Below, one piece after another: positions 11,437-23,817 of a stretch of 50,764 nt of DNA; position 1 is the first letter of the stretch, and every line of letters begins with the position of its first letter. The DNA is taken from the NCBI GenBank assembly GCA_023231475.1, contig JALJEE010000580.1, positions 1 to 50,764 of the forward strand, in the 5' to 3' direction. This stretch comes from Seison nebaliae (taxonomy: Eukaryota; Rotifera; Pararotatoria; Seisonacea; Seisonidae). Position numbers and translations under genes: made by a program. Below the pieces are notes generated by a model. It saw nothing but the letters and a program-made list of their open reading frames with translations. It made no database searches and was not told the DNA's origin.

Positions 11437-12154
11437 TACTTAATAATTGTGTAATGAAAATTTATTTAAATCTAAACAAATTGATAGAAGGTAATATTCA
11501 ATAAAAATAATTATATTTATTAAATTTCCATTTTTGAATTGACAAAGAGCCTAAATTCATTCAATTGTTAGCTAAACTATTAAATTATTTTTCAATAAAT
11601 GATTTTGATTTATTTTATTTCTTGTCAATACTCGAGTGATGTTTAGTTCATAATTAAACTGTTTGATAATTTTTTGAAATCTGATGAAATCTGATATACT
11701 GATATCCGAAAAAGACAGAAATTTTTTGGGGAAATTAACGAAACTGAACATTAATTTAATATTATGGATATATGGTATTCCTCATCATTAGAAAGTTAAC
11801 CTTATTGTACATAATATACGTCAAATAGAAAAATATTCTGTTTTTTTTGCAAATTTAAAGATAAAGATAAATTACAAGTTAATACATTAAATTATGTAAT
11901 TTCCATGGAGATGAACTAGTATTTCAGTTACAGTTCTAACGAAAGTCAGTTATAAGAAATATATTTTTTAAAACTTTAATTTAGGAATTTAGAAATTAAA
12001 CATTCAACATATTTTCTATATAATTAAGTTTGTTGAAAAAAAACAGTTTATTATAAAGAAATTTCGGAAGTTGATCATAAAAGTTTTAATAGGGATAACA
12101 ATAAATTAAAATAATAGTGATTTAATTTTGTAAATCTCAATTCACATACAATTG
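11437..12154. other. Spacer between erlin and CIMAP2
   Basis: 718 AT-rich bases with no open frame that I can support. The erlin promoter and the CIMAP2 3' end must lie here. Confidence 0.5.
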
Positions 12155-13377
12155 TCAGTGAACGTAGAATCCACTTGATTGAACTAGATGCTTGCTTGGT
12201 AAGAGGATTTGAGAGCGATCAATGTAATTTGCAGTCAGCGATATATTCATCAATTTATCTTGCCCCTTCTCCTTAGGGAGATTTGGTGATTGGTTCTTAA
12301 CACGAGTCGCTATTTTATTGTTTCGAACCTTGCAACCATCTCTTGGAACTTTTGATAGGAAGGAGGATGTAATTGGATATTTCCGACTTAAATCTTTGAC
12401 ACTGTATCTTCCAACTCCAACGATAGCGTCATTCGCCCAATTATAATCTCTTTTAGCTGTGCTTTTAAACGGAGGTTTTTTCTTATTCTCCAATTTCTTT
12501 TCTTCGAAGTTTAAAGAATATGTTCCAACTGGTGGATGACCTTTTTGCCAATCGTAGAATAAACTCAAATGATCGATCTCTCTGGATGGACCAAATCTTC
12601 CGACTCTTCTTTTATCCAAATCTTGAGTAAACGTTTTGTAGTTATATTCACCGGGTCCCAAATCGATTGGTTGTTTCGCATAATGACCAGTATTTATCGG
12701 CTCTTGACGGTCAATCGTGAACACTTGATATGGACCTTTCGTTCCAGATCTTTTGTTTAACATTTTGTCAATTTCTGAAGGTATTTCGTAAGTTCCCGGA
12801 CCAACTGTATCACTCATTCTACCTAGACCTCGAATTGCTTCAACTGTTTCGAAATATGTCCGGTTTCCAGAACACTGAGATTTCGTTCTGTCATGTGGAT
12901 ATGTTCCTAATCAAATTAAAATAGAAAACATCTGATGTTTGTCATCTGAGTTTAACCTGGTCCTGGTACATCATTTAAATATTGATTTGGAAATCTAGGA
13001 GCTCGCATGTCCAACATTCCACGACGACTAACTGGTTTACCAAATTTACTCATATAGGAATCTCCAACTTCATATTTGCCTGGACCTAAACTGGTTTCTT
13101 TCGTTCTTGCAATTTCCTTTCTTAGTTTCATCATGACTGGCGGAATTTTTGCCATATGTTCCACATATAATTGTCTGCCCCAACCAGGAGCCGATTTCAC
13201 TTTATTTCTTTTCGATTCGCTAAATGGGCCACTATCATCGACATTGTAATAAGCTGGACCGGGATGACCCGACTTTTTACTGAAAGCCGTAAATGCATTA
13301 AGTCTTCGATATTGGGGATGTATTTCGAAGGCGTTAAATCGACCTGCTTTACGACCAAACCCAATGGAGTCTCCCAT
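12155..13377 (-). CDS. CIMAP2: Ciliary microtubule-associated protein 2-like (LEXM/C1orf177)
   Basis: Exons 12957-13377 and 12155-12906 (minus) join across a 50-nt intron to 390 residues. PG-rich (STPG/SHIPPO) repeats run through it: HPGPAYYNV, LGPGKYEV, VPGPGTYP, VGPGTYEI, LGPGEYNY and PVGTYSL. These repeats are typical of proteins that bind ciliary or flagellar doublet microtubules. The order of blocks follows LEXM rather than generic STPG proteins: GWGRQL, then KETSLGPGKYEV, then PVSRRGMLDMRAPRF, then GTKGPYQVF, then GVGRY. The start MGDSIGFGRKAGRF is the first Met of the open frame. LEXM was first linked to lymphocyte expansion in mouse, but the ciliary assignment fits an invertebrate better. 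Confidence 0.85.
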
Positions 13378-14084
13378 AAGAAAATTTAATTGAATATAAA
13401 TTGAATTGAGTCAAATAAGAAAGGAGAGAAAGTTAATAATCGTTTCTTCTGACTTTTCTTAACAATGTCAAATTGTTAAAAATAGTCGTTAAACTAAATA
13501 AAATTAGGAGAAGTTTGATATTTTGTTAAGTTTACTCGCCATCCAAATTCACTTATTGTTAGGTTGATTTCTTCTCATAAATGTTCGAAACTTCATTTGT
13601 GTTTTAGAAAATTTAGACTTTACAATTGTTTTATGCCTCTGTCCATTTCGGATAAGTTTCTTTATTCTTATGTACTCAATTATTCTGATACAACTTTCCA
13701 TTCAAACAGAAGATGATCACTATGACAACTTCGGATAAGAATGAGGAAATATAACAATCGCTAAGTCGATTTGGCAGAAATAATCGGATGAATTAACGGA
13801 TTGGTTTGTCCATTCTGTTACTCAAATATGACCATCGAGAAATGGTAAGAAATTATTGAAAATGAAGAGGAATGAAGGTAGAAAAAATTTTTAGCAAAAA
13901 AATATTTATACTCTTTGTCTGTGAACAATTAAGGTATATTATCTAAAGTCGATTTATATGTAGCAGGTTGTTGTGCATTCATTTTTTTGAAGGATTCCTT
14001 CTTCGACATTTATAAGACATGTCCTTTATTCTTTTGTTATTGACTGAAATAAACAACAAAAAAAAAGTTTAGAAGAAAATCGTT
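13378..14084. other. Spacer between CIMAP2 and the GPCR
   Basis: 707 AT-rich bases. No exon, RNA gene or repeat recognised. Confidence 0.5.
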
Positions 14085-15398
14085 TTACTTTAGGACTCTA
14101 ACTAATTTACAAAATTTTGTTTGATTCGATATGCTTTTGCTTCTCGGATATGTATTTTGTCTTCGAGGTTTACCATGATACAAGTCCTTCTTTAGACCTT
14201 TCAACGCTTGCCAATTCCTGTATCTTCTTCTTATCACTGATTTGACATTTTGATTGATGAAACATAAAACACACGCTACTAATGTACCGAGATATGATGT
14301 GCCCAATACATAGAATAATTCACGGACGAAACTTTTCACTTTGACGACAAAAAAGATGAAATGGAATCCAAGTGTAGGTACGAGTATGAGTAAAGCCTTC
14401 GCTGACAATTGTCTGGAATGAGTTAGATCACTTCCATTTATATCGCGGATACCAGTTATTTTTCGTTTTAGTGTCAGCAGTACTCGAATAGCTAACAAGA
14501 AATTGAGTATAAGCAGAATGATTGATGGACCATGAACCAATAAGAGAAATAGAGAATTGTCGAACCAACAATCGAAATCTTTTTTCGGTTCTGTGTTGGA
14601 GAAGAATGTTCGAATGACTGAATAAATTATGATGAGAAAGAATGGAATTCCCCATGAAATGAAATAATGTAGATAGAGTGTTTTACTGATTTTGATGCGC
14701 ATTGGTGATGCAACATGTTCATACAGATAGCAACCCCAACTAAAGATAGAGAAGTAGTTACATGTTAAGAAGTATTGAGCTAAGACATGTAATGCTCGAC
14801 ATATGAGAAGACCATTAGAAATGGTTTGCAGTTGTTGAAGTAAATTGCCATTTTGTGACGTGATATAAACGATCAATAGTGTGATTGAAGAACACAAGAA
14901 TGAGAATAAGAGATTTCTGTGCATTGATATTCTACTCGAATGTAAAGGTCGAAGATATGTGAAGATGATAAGAGCAGCGAGACAAGTCAAAATACTGCAA
15001 ACATATCCAGAGATTGTTAAGATCATTAATGTTTGCATTTGATAGAATTTTTGATTGTTAAAACAATTTTGGAAGGTATGATTCATCCATTCTCCTTCCG
15101 AATTGCATGTTCGTGTGATTTTATTAGATGTGATAAATCCCGGAATCCATGATGGACATTCAATTTCAACATCCGTATTCGCTGGTAATGGGGGCCAACA
15201 TACGCCCAGATAATCTGTCTCATATGGACAATTGTGATGGTTCTTTGTCAAACTGTGAGATTGAATAGATGTGGGAAGAATCGTTGAATTATTTGTCTTA
15301 TCATCATATTTGTTACGACAAAGTTTGTGATGTTTATCGATCTGTTCCATAAGAAGTTGGTTGATATACAACTTTCTCTTTTTTTCTATAGTTTCCAT
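14085..15398 (-). CDS. Class B (secretin-family) GPCR, calcitonin-receptor-like; 5' exon missing
   Basis: The visible exon codes 437 residues. An extracellular hormone-receptor domain comes first with six cysteines in the class B pattern (KLCRNKY, NCPYE, GVCWPPLPAN, IECPSW, TCNSEGEW, QNC). Seven hydrophobic segments follow. Calcitonin-receptor-like signatures include ICRALHVLAQYFLTCNYF in TM3, LLLVHGPSIILLILNFLLA in TM5 and ALLILVPTLGFHFIFF in TM6, then CFINQNVKSVIRRRY after TM7. There is no signal peptide, and an intron acceptor (TTGGTAG) sits directly before the first ATG at 15399. An upstream exon coding the signal peptide is therefore expected but I did not find it. The natural ligand is probably a calcitonin/DH31-type peptide, though PDF or CRF-type receptors cannot be excluded. 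Confidence 0.85.
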   Translation of the reverse strand: METIEKKRKLYINQLLMEQIDKHHKLCRNKYDDKTNNSTILPTSIQSHSLTKNHHNCPYETDYLGVCWPPLPANTDVEIECPSWIPGFITSNKITRTCNSEGEWMNHTFQNCFNNQKFYQMQTLMILTISGYVCSILTCLAALIIFTYLRPLHSSRISMHRNLLFSFLCSSITLLIVYITSQNGNLLQQLQTISNGLLICRALHVLAQYFLTCNYFSIFSWGCYLYEHVASPMRIKISKTLYLHYFISWGIPFFLIIIYSVIRTFFSNTEPKKDFDCWFDNSLFLLLVHGPSIILLILNFLLAIRVLLTLKRKITGIRDINGSDLTHSRQLSAKALLILVPTLGFHFIFFVVKVKSFVRELFYVLGTSYLGTLVACVLCFINQNVKSVIRRRYRNWQALKGLKKDLYHGKPRRQNTYPRSKSISNQTKFCKLVRVLK

Positions 15399-15399
15399 T

Positions 15400-18300
15400 C
15401 TACCAATAAAAATAGATTTTAGATTTAAAAAATATTCTTGTTATTGAGCCGGAAGAAGGAAAATTGAAGACCGTTTCATTGTTTTTTTGCGGAATTATTC
15501 TTCCTCCATTCTTCCAGTCAACAGCGAAAATGACATTAAATGAGAAAAAACTAATTTAGCATTACGTTTCAAAATTTATTTAGGAAACTGCAAAAATCAC
15601 AGAATGTTTTTCATTTGAAAGTCTTCCGTATTGTAAGCAGAATAAAGAAAATGGAGAAGGTACGGTTGGCACTCGAATGGATCAACCGTAAAATATTTGA
15701 CATAGATAAAAAACACAAATTCTGCGAAAATTCTATGCATAATAAAAGAAAAATCTGATAAAAATATGAATAAAATTCCAGATTGAACTTTTAAAGTAAA
15801 AATGGAAAGGATGGGATTGACCTAATAAAGAAACCGGAAATGGATCGGAGCAAGATTGTGATAACCAAATAAACATTTATTTATTTTCAAGGGAATTATT
15901 TAGATTTTCAATTGTTAGAACCGAGTTGTATCGAAATTGTTTTTCGAAAACATCTGTTAACGATTTCCAAGGGCACAATTACATTCCTGATAAACTACAT
16001 TCAACATTATTATGGAATTGGTTGAAGCAATAAAAATGTCCTACTCTTCAATTTACCATAACTATAGAGAATAATTTCAACATCAACGAAGGACATTATT
16101 ATGCAATGGATATTGTCAAGAATTTTTAGAATAGTTTAACGAAAGACATCGTTAAGAGATATCATATAAGTCATTCCTTCAGGGCAATTTCTTAACTTTC
16201 CAATTATTAAATAATCGAAATAAATAATGGTTTAATAAAATTATTATAATATTCAATAATAATGATTCAGTTCCCGTCTAATCTAGCATTAAAATAATAT
16301 TGTAATATTATAAATTTTCCGGAAGGTTTTCCTTCACGATGTCAAAAATATAAAATTTCCAAACAAACAAGTCAATAATACGTAAAGAAATTGTTTTGAT
16401 CTTCCTAACATAGAATAGAATAGTAAGATAGAATAACTATGAAAAACAAAATCATTTGGAAAAACAAGAAACTTTCATTCGTGCTGCATTCGAATTATGT
16501 ATTGTTCTCCTTTGAACAACGATAAACAAAATATAATCATAAAATTCGACAATATTCATATGAAGATATGGTGGTCAGATAGACATATTGAAAGATAAAT
16601 GCTTAAGTTAATTATACAAAATAAGACGAATGTTTCTCAGAACTGAACTTACCGTATTGGGTAGCAAGGTTAAATATGTGTTCCAACTAACTCCAACAAA
16701 CTTCCAAAAGTGAAAAAATATTCTTCCTTTAATCAAAACAAGAAATTTCCCTGATAAACATTGGAAGATCAATCTAATAAGATCTAATATGGTGGAATTA
16801 TTCATAAATAAAGTATTATCGTTAAACCAGATAAATACAAAATAATTGCTTAAACAGTCCATTCTTTCTCTAATCAACATCTTATATGCATAATCCACAT
16901 GACAGACAATAAGTTCGGAATAGACATTCTTCCTGAAGCGAAAAGAATGGGCGTGCATCGAAAGATTGAATGAAAACGGTATTATTTATCGAAAATTCTG
17001 ATTAACTGTTGTTGACTAATTATAGAACTGGTTAATCTCAAAATAGTTAACTGATCATTTGCATCGGTCAATCTGAAAACCTAGAATAAAAACTATAAGT
17101 TTAAAGAAATTTTTATTTTTCCGCTTATTTTTAACTCTTAAGTGGGTGATATTAAAAAGAACTGATGCTTGGTAATTATACGTTTTTTCCGATCATCAAA
17201 ATTTTGACATAACTATTATATATAATAAATCTCTATTTTATACGTATATATATATATAATAGATGTTCTTAATATGCATCTTAATATTAGAATCTTAAAA
17301 CATATATGCTTTGGGAAGTATCTTAATATGTTAAATACACATGAAAATGAAAAATTAGAGAATATTAATTATTACATATTTGATTTGTTTGTCAGTGAAT
17401 ATCAAAGAGGATAATTATTTTAATAACAAAACCGACAAGGTTTTTCATTAAATTACTGTAACGGATAGACTGTAGTTAGTTAGGACGGTAAATCGATGTC
17501 ATAACGTCCATTTTATATATTTTGGGGAATTTTTACAGAATTTGAGAATAATTCCATGGTGTTTTAGATCTCCGTCAAAATTTCGTTGAAAGTACAATTT
17601 AATGGGCGAGCAGACGATTTATGGAAATCGAAACAAGATTATTCTAGATAATAACAAAAGCTTTTCAAATTTTCTGGTTCGTTACATCTTCTGGATTTTC
17701 GTTGCATCACTGTATCGATAGTAGAACATGGATATTATAGTACATGTCCATCATCTAAGTGAGACGGTAACATTTAAAGAATAATTTACTCTTCCATTCT
17801 GATGGCGCAATATAAAAAGGAATAATCTTTCTCACGAATAAAGATCCTATTCATTGTGTTAACAAAAGAATTTCCAGTGTATACCTCCGGGTAACATATT
17901 CCCTAATTGAACATCTCTCTGAACAATATCCAAGAAGTATTATGTCCTAGATAATAAAACGGTATCATTCGGAAATGTTGAACTAAATAACGTCCTTAAT
18001 CAGCATTGTCAGTACTTGCAGACTAATCTAAATAACAGCTATCACATCACAATTGCGAAGTCCCAACAGATTAGTAAATTCTTTTATTTTTCCTCATCAT
18101 TTTTAGTTATTAGACAGAAGTTCTCAATATCACCATTATGAATAAATACAATTTCTTTCATACAAATATTATGAAAGAATATCTAATGATAAATACTAGT
18201 TATTGCTCATAATATAAAGGTGAAAATTAATTTGAGATACCAAATTATTCGAGTACGATTATATAACCTGTACGAGTCATAGGAGAAAATTCTTCGAATA

Positions 18301-21186
18301 ATTTTATTCTAATTTGAGTTCGAGAAATTGTTATTAATTTGACTATAATAAAAACAAAATTTTCCGTAACTTTCCTCTAAATTTCGGAATTTTCTTATTA
18401 TTCTTTAAAAAAAATTCTGACATTAATTGACATCATTGATGCCAGAGTACATAATGAGATAAATATTTAACATATAACTAATTTCTCCTTTAGACGAAAT
18501 TTTTAGAAAACTTCCTAATTTTTATATTAGTGAGCGAATAATTACATTGAATTTTTTTATTAAGCAAAAAATTTTACATATTATAAATTGAATTGGAATT
18601 GTAATGGAATATTTCCTAGTTATAATTACGTCACACAATTATGCGTCAGACCAAATTAGACACCAAATATTTTCCAATGTGCAAATAATTCTAAATGTCG
18701 ATCTTGTACGTTGTACGTCGACCTTTTCTCGATAAATTTCAATCGTGTGACCAAACCAGTGTTATTATGGCAGATTGTTGGACATTTGTAGACGTGAAAG
18801 ATTCTGAATTAACGAAAAAATGTAATCGAAAAATTTAACAAAATCATTATCAGACGAAAAATCTCTACCTTCCACATGACAAGTTGAAAAATATTAGTAC
18901 CTTATGATTAAGAGGGGCGAAATAATTGACGAAGAATAATTGAGAAAATTTGCATATGAATAGAACGTAGTTTGAATTAGAATTGTAGAATTGAACAAAA
19001 ATATTGTAAATATCATTATAGTGAACCCCATTGAAATGATGGAAATATTATCGTAGGAGGATGTCATCCAACTCTAGTTACCTTGTTGATATGATGTAGA
19101 TAGGAAATAATATGATGTAAATAAAATTATTAGAATAAAGAAAGATATAGAAAAATAATTATAATTTCCGAATTTTATGCATATAATCTTACTATCGATG
19201 TAAGAAGGCAAGTTAATAACTCGCAAAAAAATATTGCATCAATTATAAAAAAATATCATATAGTTTACTCCTTATCGGCCATCAAAAGAATGTTCGACAG
19301 AAAAGTGGGAAAATAATAAGATTAAGAATTGAAATGTGATGAAAATGACCATCTTTAAGATAAGCCTTAATGTGAGTGAAGGACATTTAACTTCAACTAG
19401 TAATAATTACCATTGTTACAAGAGAGTAAGATAATGGTTTATTGTTCGCTTCATACTGGTAAATGTGACAATCCCTTTACAAATTAGTCAAACTTGTGAC
19501 TGTATGATTGTAAATGTGGAAAAAACTAAATACTAGGAATGTCGAGTCTAAACCTATAAATCAGATCTTCGAATTATAAAGCCAAAAGGAATGCAACTTT
19601 TGATTAAGATCAATAAATTATTTGTACAGGTAATGGCAGTATCTAGAATAAATTTCATGGATGACGTTCAAATTCGGAATAAACTTAACGTACTTTGATG
19701 GAACTAATAAATTTATGATATCTATTTCTCGAATTTCATGAATAATTAATGAATTTGTGATAAGGCAAGTTCGTTCCCCTTCCAGAGTTAACCATTGAGA
19801 TCGACGTATTTTGTTACGTCTTTTAATGATCTCCAATGTACAGGAGGAACGGAAAGAGGAGGGGGAGATGTGAGAAAGCAATAATAGGTATTCGTTAATC
19901 TTTTATTTTTTGAATAAAATAAATATAATAGCTTATCATCAATATTTTTCTTTTGCATCTCTTGCAATAATACCTAATAATTGGCGCTAATATTCTTCTA
20001 AGTGCCCATTTGAAGAACGTTCGATGTTGCACTAGTCATCATTGGTAGTACCAACTTAAATGCAAAAGATTTATTAATGTTGGACAGAGTGAGCATCAGG
20101 TAATATTTTAATTCCTTTTTACTTCAAGGCTCTTCTGATAATTCAATTTTACATATACGTCGTCATCATTTCCATCGTTCTTCTACATAAAGTACAACAA
20201 CATACTTGCATTGATCATTCTTTGTAATACAATCTCCTTTAAGCAATTGGCCGTCAATTACGAAAAACTCTAAACAAATGTCTCAATTTACATTAGGATT
20301 TCCATAAGAGATGATAATCTTGAATAATAATCAGCAACTTTATTCTAAAATTTCAAATCCGAATACCATTTCCTCATCGTTAATTTTCTCATCGATAATT
20401 TGTGAGAGCAAATTACGTCATTAATCTTCATTTCCTTCCTAATTACTCGATTTGGAAAGAAACAAAACAGACAAACTGTCATATAATCGAACGGTTAAAG
20501 AAGACGAGTAGTTAATATACTCCTATGATAATGATGTTTGATGGAAAGAAAGAATGAGGATTCCTAAAATAATTAGGTAAGAAAAAACTGTATTATATCA
20601 GTATAATTGTTCTAATAAAATCACTTCATTTATATTAAGTGACAGATTCATTTGAAGAAACTACCAAAAATTATATCACTCGCTGCCATGATGAAACTGT
20701 CGTTAACAGAAGAATATACTTGTGAAACTTATGTCTACCTCATAATCTAGATATATGATATCCATTTTCCAAACGGGTGACATTTCATCCAAACGTAAAT
20801 TAGACACATTTTTTAATCTGTTTGTGACGGCTCCAGACTAAAATTCATTTGGAGGACATGTACATTATATGCGATTGTATATGGAATTTATTGAAACGGA
20901 ATTTCTACCTTTACCGTAAAAATATTCTAAAACATAATCAATTTTGACAGAAAGTATGGCAAAATGATGTATTTATTCTATATTTTATTATTAGATAAAA
21001 TAGGTAAATTTTAATATTAGATCATTCGTACCTTCTCATTTCTCATCTAATTATATAAACTTACAACTCAACATTCAATGTAGTCAGAATAAGAGAAGAG
21101 TGATGAGACACTAAATGCAACAAAAAAATTCAAGTTTGAATATAATTTTTAACTCCAAATAGTTTCATCTATGCACCTGCATCGAT
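15400..21186. other. Gene-poor AT-rich region upstream of the GPCR
   Basis: 5.8 kb without a supportable exon. Open frames such as 16608-16958 and 19618-19881 (both minus) show no family motif and are chance frames. A short TA-rich microsatellite lies near 17240-17265. The missing GPCR 5' exon and its regulatory sequence may lie here. Confidence 0.55.
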
Positions 21187-21371
21187 GATTGGGGGACAGA
21201 TCGTAACATTATATTAACATTTTGTAAAGGACAGTTCTTAATCCAAAAAAAGGACCTGTTCTCAACCTAGTTTTTTATTTGTTCGGACAGTTCTCAACCT
21301 TTGTTTCCAAATTTCGGACAGTTCTCAAGCTTTTTTCTCAATTTCGGACAGTTCTCAACCTCAAAACAGAC
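21187..21371 (+). repeat. Left terminal inverted repeat of the MULE, built of iterons
   Basis: The motif GGACAGTTCTCAAC or close variants recurs about every 25-40 bases (five copies plus the tip GGACAGATCGTAAC). It pairs with the inverted copy at 23632-23808. Regular subterminal repeats of this kind are commonly transposase-binding sites; that role is inferred. Confidence 0.8.
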
Positions 21372-21732
21372 TGAAAATTGAACTGGAAAGATAGTAACGG
21401 TACATAAGAATTCTCCAGAGGATAGTTATTAACTCATAATTACGACAATTCTTAACTTAGTTTTTCAATAGTTTTTAAATTTAAGACATAATATGTCTGT
21501 CACTTTATGCAGTTCATTATATAGGTTTGTCTGAAGTAATGATTCCAGGTTAAAGATTACAAACGAAGCCTAAGCCATCCACTTAATACGCAAATAGAGT
21601 TGTATTGTGCTGGACTAATCGTGTTACAAATATTATAAAATATATATTACCATAAAAAACAAAATTTGCTACCATAAAAATTGCTTCTTCTATCCTTATT
21701 TGCTAAATATTCAACATTAAACTACTAAAGAA

Positions 21733-22221
21733 ATGGAAAATTTTGGAGATCAAGAAGAATGGAGGAGATTTTTACCACCATCTGCACCATCTTCAACTAG
21801 TTCATTATCATTTTCAACCACACCTTTGTCATCATCATCAACTGAATGCATCAAAACGCGAACATCAACATATTCAACCACATTAATCGCACCATTACCA
21901 CTAACATCATTCACCGAAGATTCATCTCCAACTTCACCTGAAAATTGCAAACAAATACACACACAAATTGGTACTATTAAAATTATATGGACGAGTAAAA
22001 AAAATGAAGCAATAACTCACAATGATGAGATTTTTTATTTGAGAAGAACGTATAGTTCTGGTAAAAAACTTTTTTATTGCGCACAATCCTACAAATTAAA
22101 GTGCACGGCTTCAATTACGCTGGAAGGTTTGGACGTATGGTCCCATAAAGTCAATCACAATCATGGTAATAATGCACAAATACGAATAGAATATCTTAAA
22201 GAATTCGTTGTTATTAAGTAA
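21733..22221 (+). pseudogene. MULE FLYWCH-type zinc-finger fragment
   Basis: The 162-residue frame starts MENFGDQEEW. A Ser/Thr/Pro-rich N-terminal half is followed (about residues 80-150) by a FLYWCH-like zinc finger: FYLRRTYSS, KLFYCAQSYKLKCTASI, then VNHNHGNN, giving the Cys-Cys-His-His set. FLYWCH fingers often sit N-terminal to MULE transposases and are thought to bind the TIRs. The frame stops soon after the finger, next to a local duplication (22135-22349), so the link to the catalytic part is lost. Confidence 0.75.
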
Positions 22222-22349
22222 TGCCCCATTTCTCATTTCTGATAATTCTTTAAGATGTTTTATTTGTATGGTCCCATAAAGTCAATCACAATCATGATAA
22301 TAATGCACAAATACGAATTGAACATCTTAAAGAATTATCAGATATGAGA
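22135..22349. repeat. Direct duplication with an inverted spacer arm inside the MULE
   Basis: A block of about 70 bases starting GTATGGTCCCATAAAGTC at 22135 recurs at 22266, 131 bases on. Between them, 22231-22259 is the inverted complement of 22321-22349 with a single mismatch (29-base arms). Confidence 0.8.
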
Positions 22350-22584
22350 ACAACGAACTAAAGAACTCGGAAATTCGTCGATTTACTTCCGAACAACGAA
22401 ACATTCGTCGATATCGACGTGAAAATCGAAAAAAAGAAGTTCATTAATTTTAAATAAGAAGAGAAGAATTTATTATCTATTATTTGACAAACTTAAACAA
22501 AGAAGAACTGAAAAATAGGCATTTTTTTCTACACGGGAAATTTTAAAATGTCCCGTTGATTATTATCAATTATATGTTGTAGCT

Positions 22585-23215
22585 GTGTTAATGGCTGATT
22601 ATCTCGTTTCTCCATTTCTAATTATAATGAAAGGGAAGACAAAATCTTTATATAAAGAAGTCTTTCAAATATTGATAAATGAGTTTGAAATTGAGCTGTT
22701 ATCCCTTACTTTGGATTTTGACATTGGTGCCATATCTGCGCTAAGCGAAACATTTCGGAGTATACCTATCCACACATGCTATTTGCACCTGTGTCAAACG
22801 ATAATTAGGAAGGTATCGGAATTCAATTTCAAACGAAAGTATTTTCGGACAAAAATTTCAGATTTGAAATAAGAAAGTTGATGTATATCTCTTCTATTCC
22901 AACATGGCATGCTAAAGAAGTCTTCGAATGCATAATAGAGATTTGTTCAAATAATTCAAAATTAATTTATCAATTCCAAATTATATCGTTGAAGGGTTTC
23001 GATTTCCAATAAAAATTTGGAATAATAATCGACGAACGATTGAGGATATTCTCAGAACCAACAATATAATAGAAGAGGAAAATAATGGTTTAAGACACAT
23101 TTTTCCATTGAACCGTCTATCATTGATAATTTTTGAGAATTCGTTGATAAAATGTTTCAATCATGAAAAAGTGCAAATGGATCGTTTTCGGAAAGGCGAA
23201 AAAAAGATTATCCGA
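22585..23215 (+). pseudogene. MULE transposase remnants
   Basis: The 22585-22872 frame (95 residues) contains LVSPFLIIMKGKTKSLYKEV, then LDFDIGAISALSETF and IHTCYLHLCQTIIRKV. This is the MULE transposase core, where the Asp of the LDFD block and a later C-x-H/F-H block mark the catalytic region. A second piece at about 23005-23215 reads IWNNNRRTIEDILRTNN and then a RFRKGEKK tail, the conserved C-terminal W-N...RTNN block of MULE transposases. The two pieces lie in different frames with stops between them. Confidence 0.75.
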
Positions 23216-23631
23216 TAGAGTGAAAGATGAGAAACTGAAAAAATTAGTAGTTAATTTTGACATAAGAAATGTATCTTCTTTTTTTGTGGGAATCGATACT
23301 ATATTTTATGAAAGTTAAATTCCGTTGAAATCTCTATTCTATTTGATCTCAAACAATAAATAACAATCTTCTTAATTTATCATTGTAACAAAAATTTAAA
23401 ATCTTAAATTAGGAAAAATCTTTATTCTTATTATTTTTTTTTTTATAATCATAACAAATCCCCGCGGGGCAAATTAAAATTTGCTATAATTATTAGGTTG
23501 TATATTCTTATAATTAATTAATAATAATAATTCATATGATTACATAATTATAACTTCATAACTGCCTTTTTGAGAATTTTTATGTACGGTTACAATCTTT
23601 TCAGATTTTTCTGGATTTCAAACAAGTATGT

Positions 23632-23808
23632 TTTGAGGTTGAGAACTATCGTTTTTTTCTCAAAAGTTTGAGAACTGTCCGAAATTGAGAAAAAAAGTTG
23701 AGAACTGTCCGAACGAATAAAAAATTTGGTTAAGAACTGTCCTTTTTTTTGGGTGGGGACCTGTCCTCTACATAATTTTGATATAAGGTTACAATCTGTC
23801 CGGTTACC
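23632..23808 (-). repeat. Right terminal inverted repeat of the MULE
   Basis: The inverse complement of the left TIR, with the same iteron order (GAGAACTGTCC on the plus strand). It ends in GTTACAATCTGTCC followed by a few bases and the candidate 9-base target duplication. Confidence 0.8.
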
Positions 23809-23817
23809 GCATCGATA

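Larger units (their letters stand above)
21187..23808. mobile_element. Decayed Mutator-like (MULE) DNA transposon
   Basis: About 2.6 kb bounded by long imperfect terminal inverted repeats (about 21187-21371 and 23632-23808) whose tips read GGACAGATCGTAAC and, inverted, GGACAGATTGTAAC. The 9-base flanks GCATCGATG (21179-21187) and GCATCGATA (23809-23817) look like a target-site duplication, with one mismatch, in the 8-11 bp range of MULEs; the first base of the element is uncertain by one. Inside, on the plus strand, are a FLYWCH-type zinc finger and remnants of a MULE transposase in several frames. The element is not autonomous: its transposase is split by stops and frame changes. The low divergence between its TIRs suggests moderate age. 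Confidence 0.85.

Noticed and set aside
16608-16958. 116-residue minus-strand frame in the gene-poor region
   Set aside because: No family motif, no splice context, and composition like the surrounding non-coding DNA.
17221-17270. TA-rich tract as an origin or regulatory element
   Set aside because: A short TA microsatellite is expected at this base composition.
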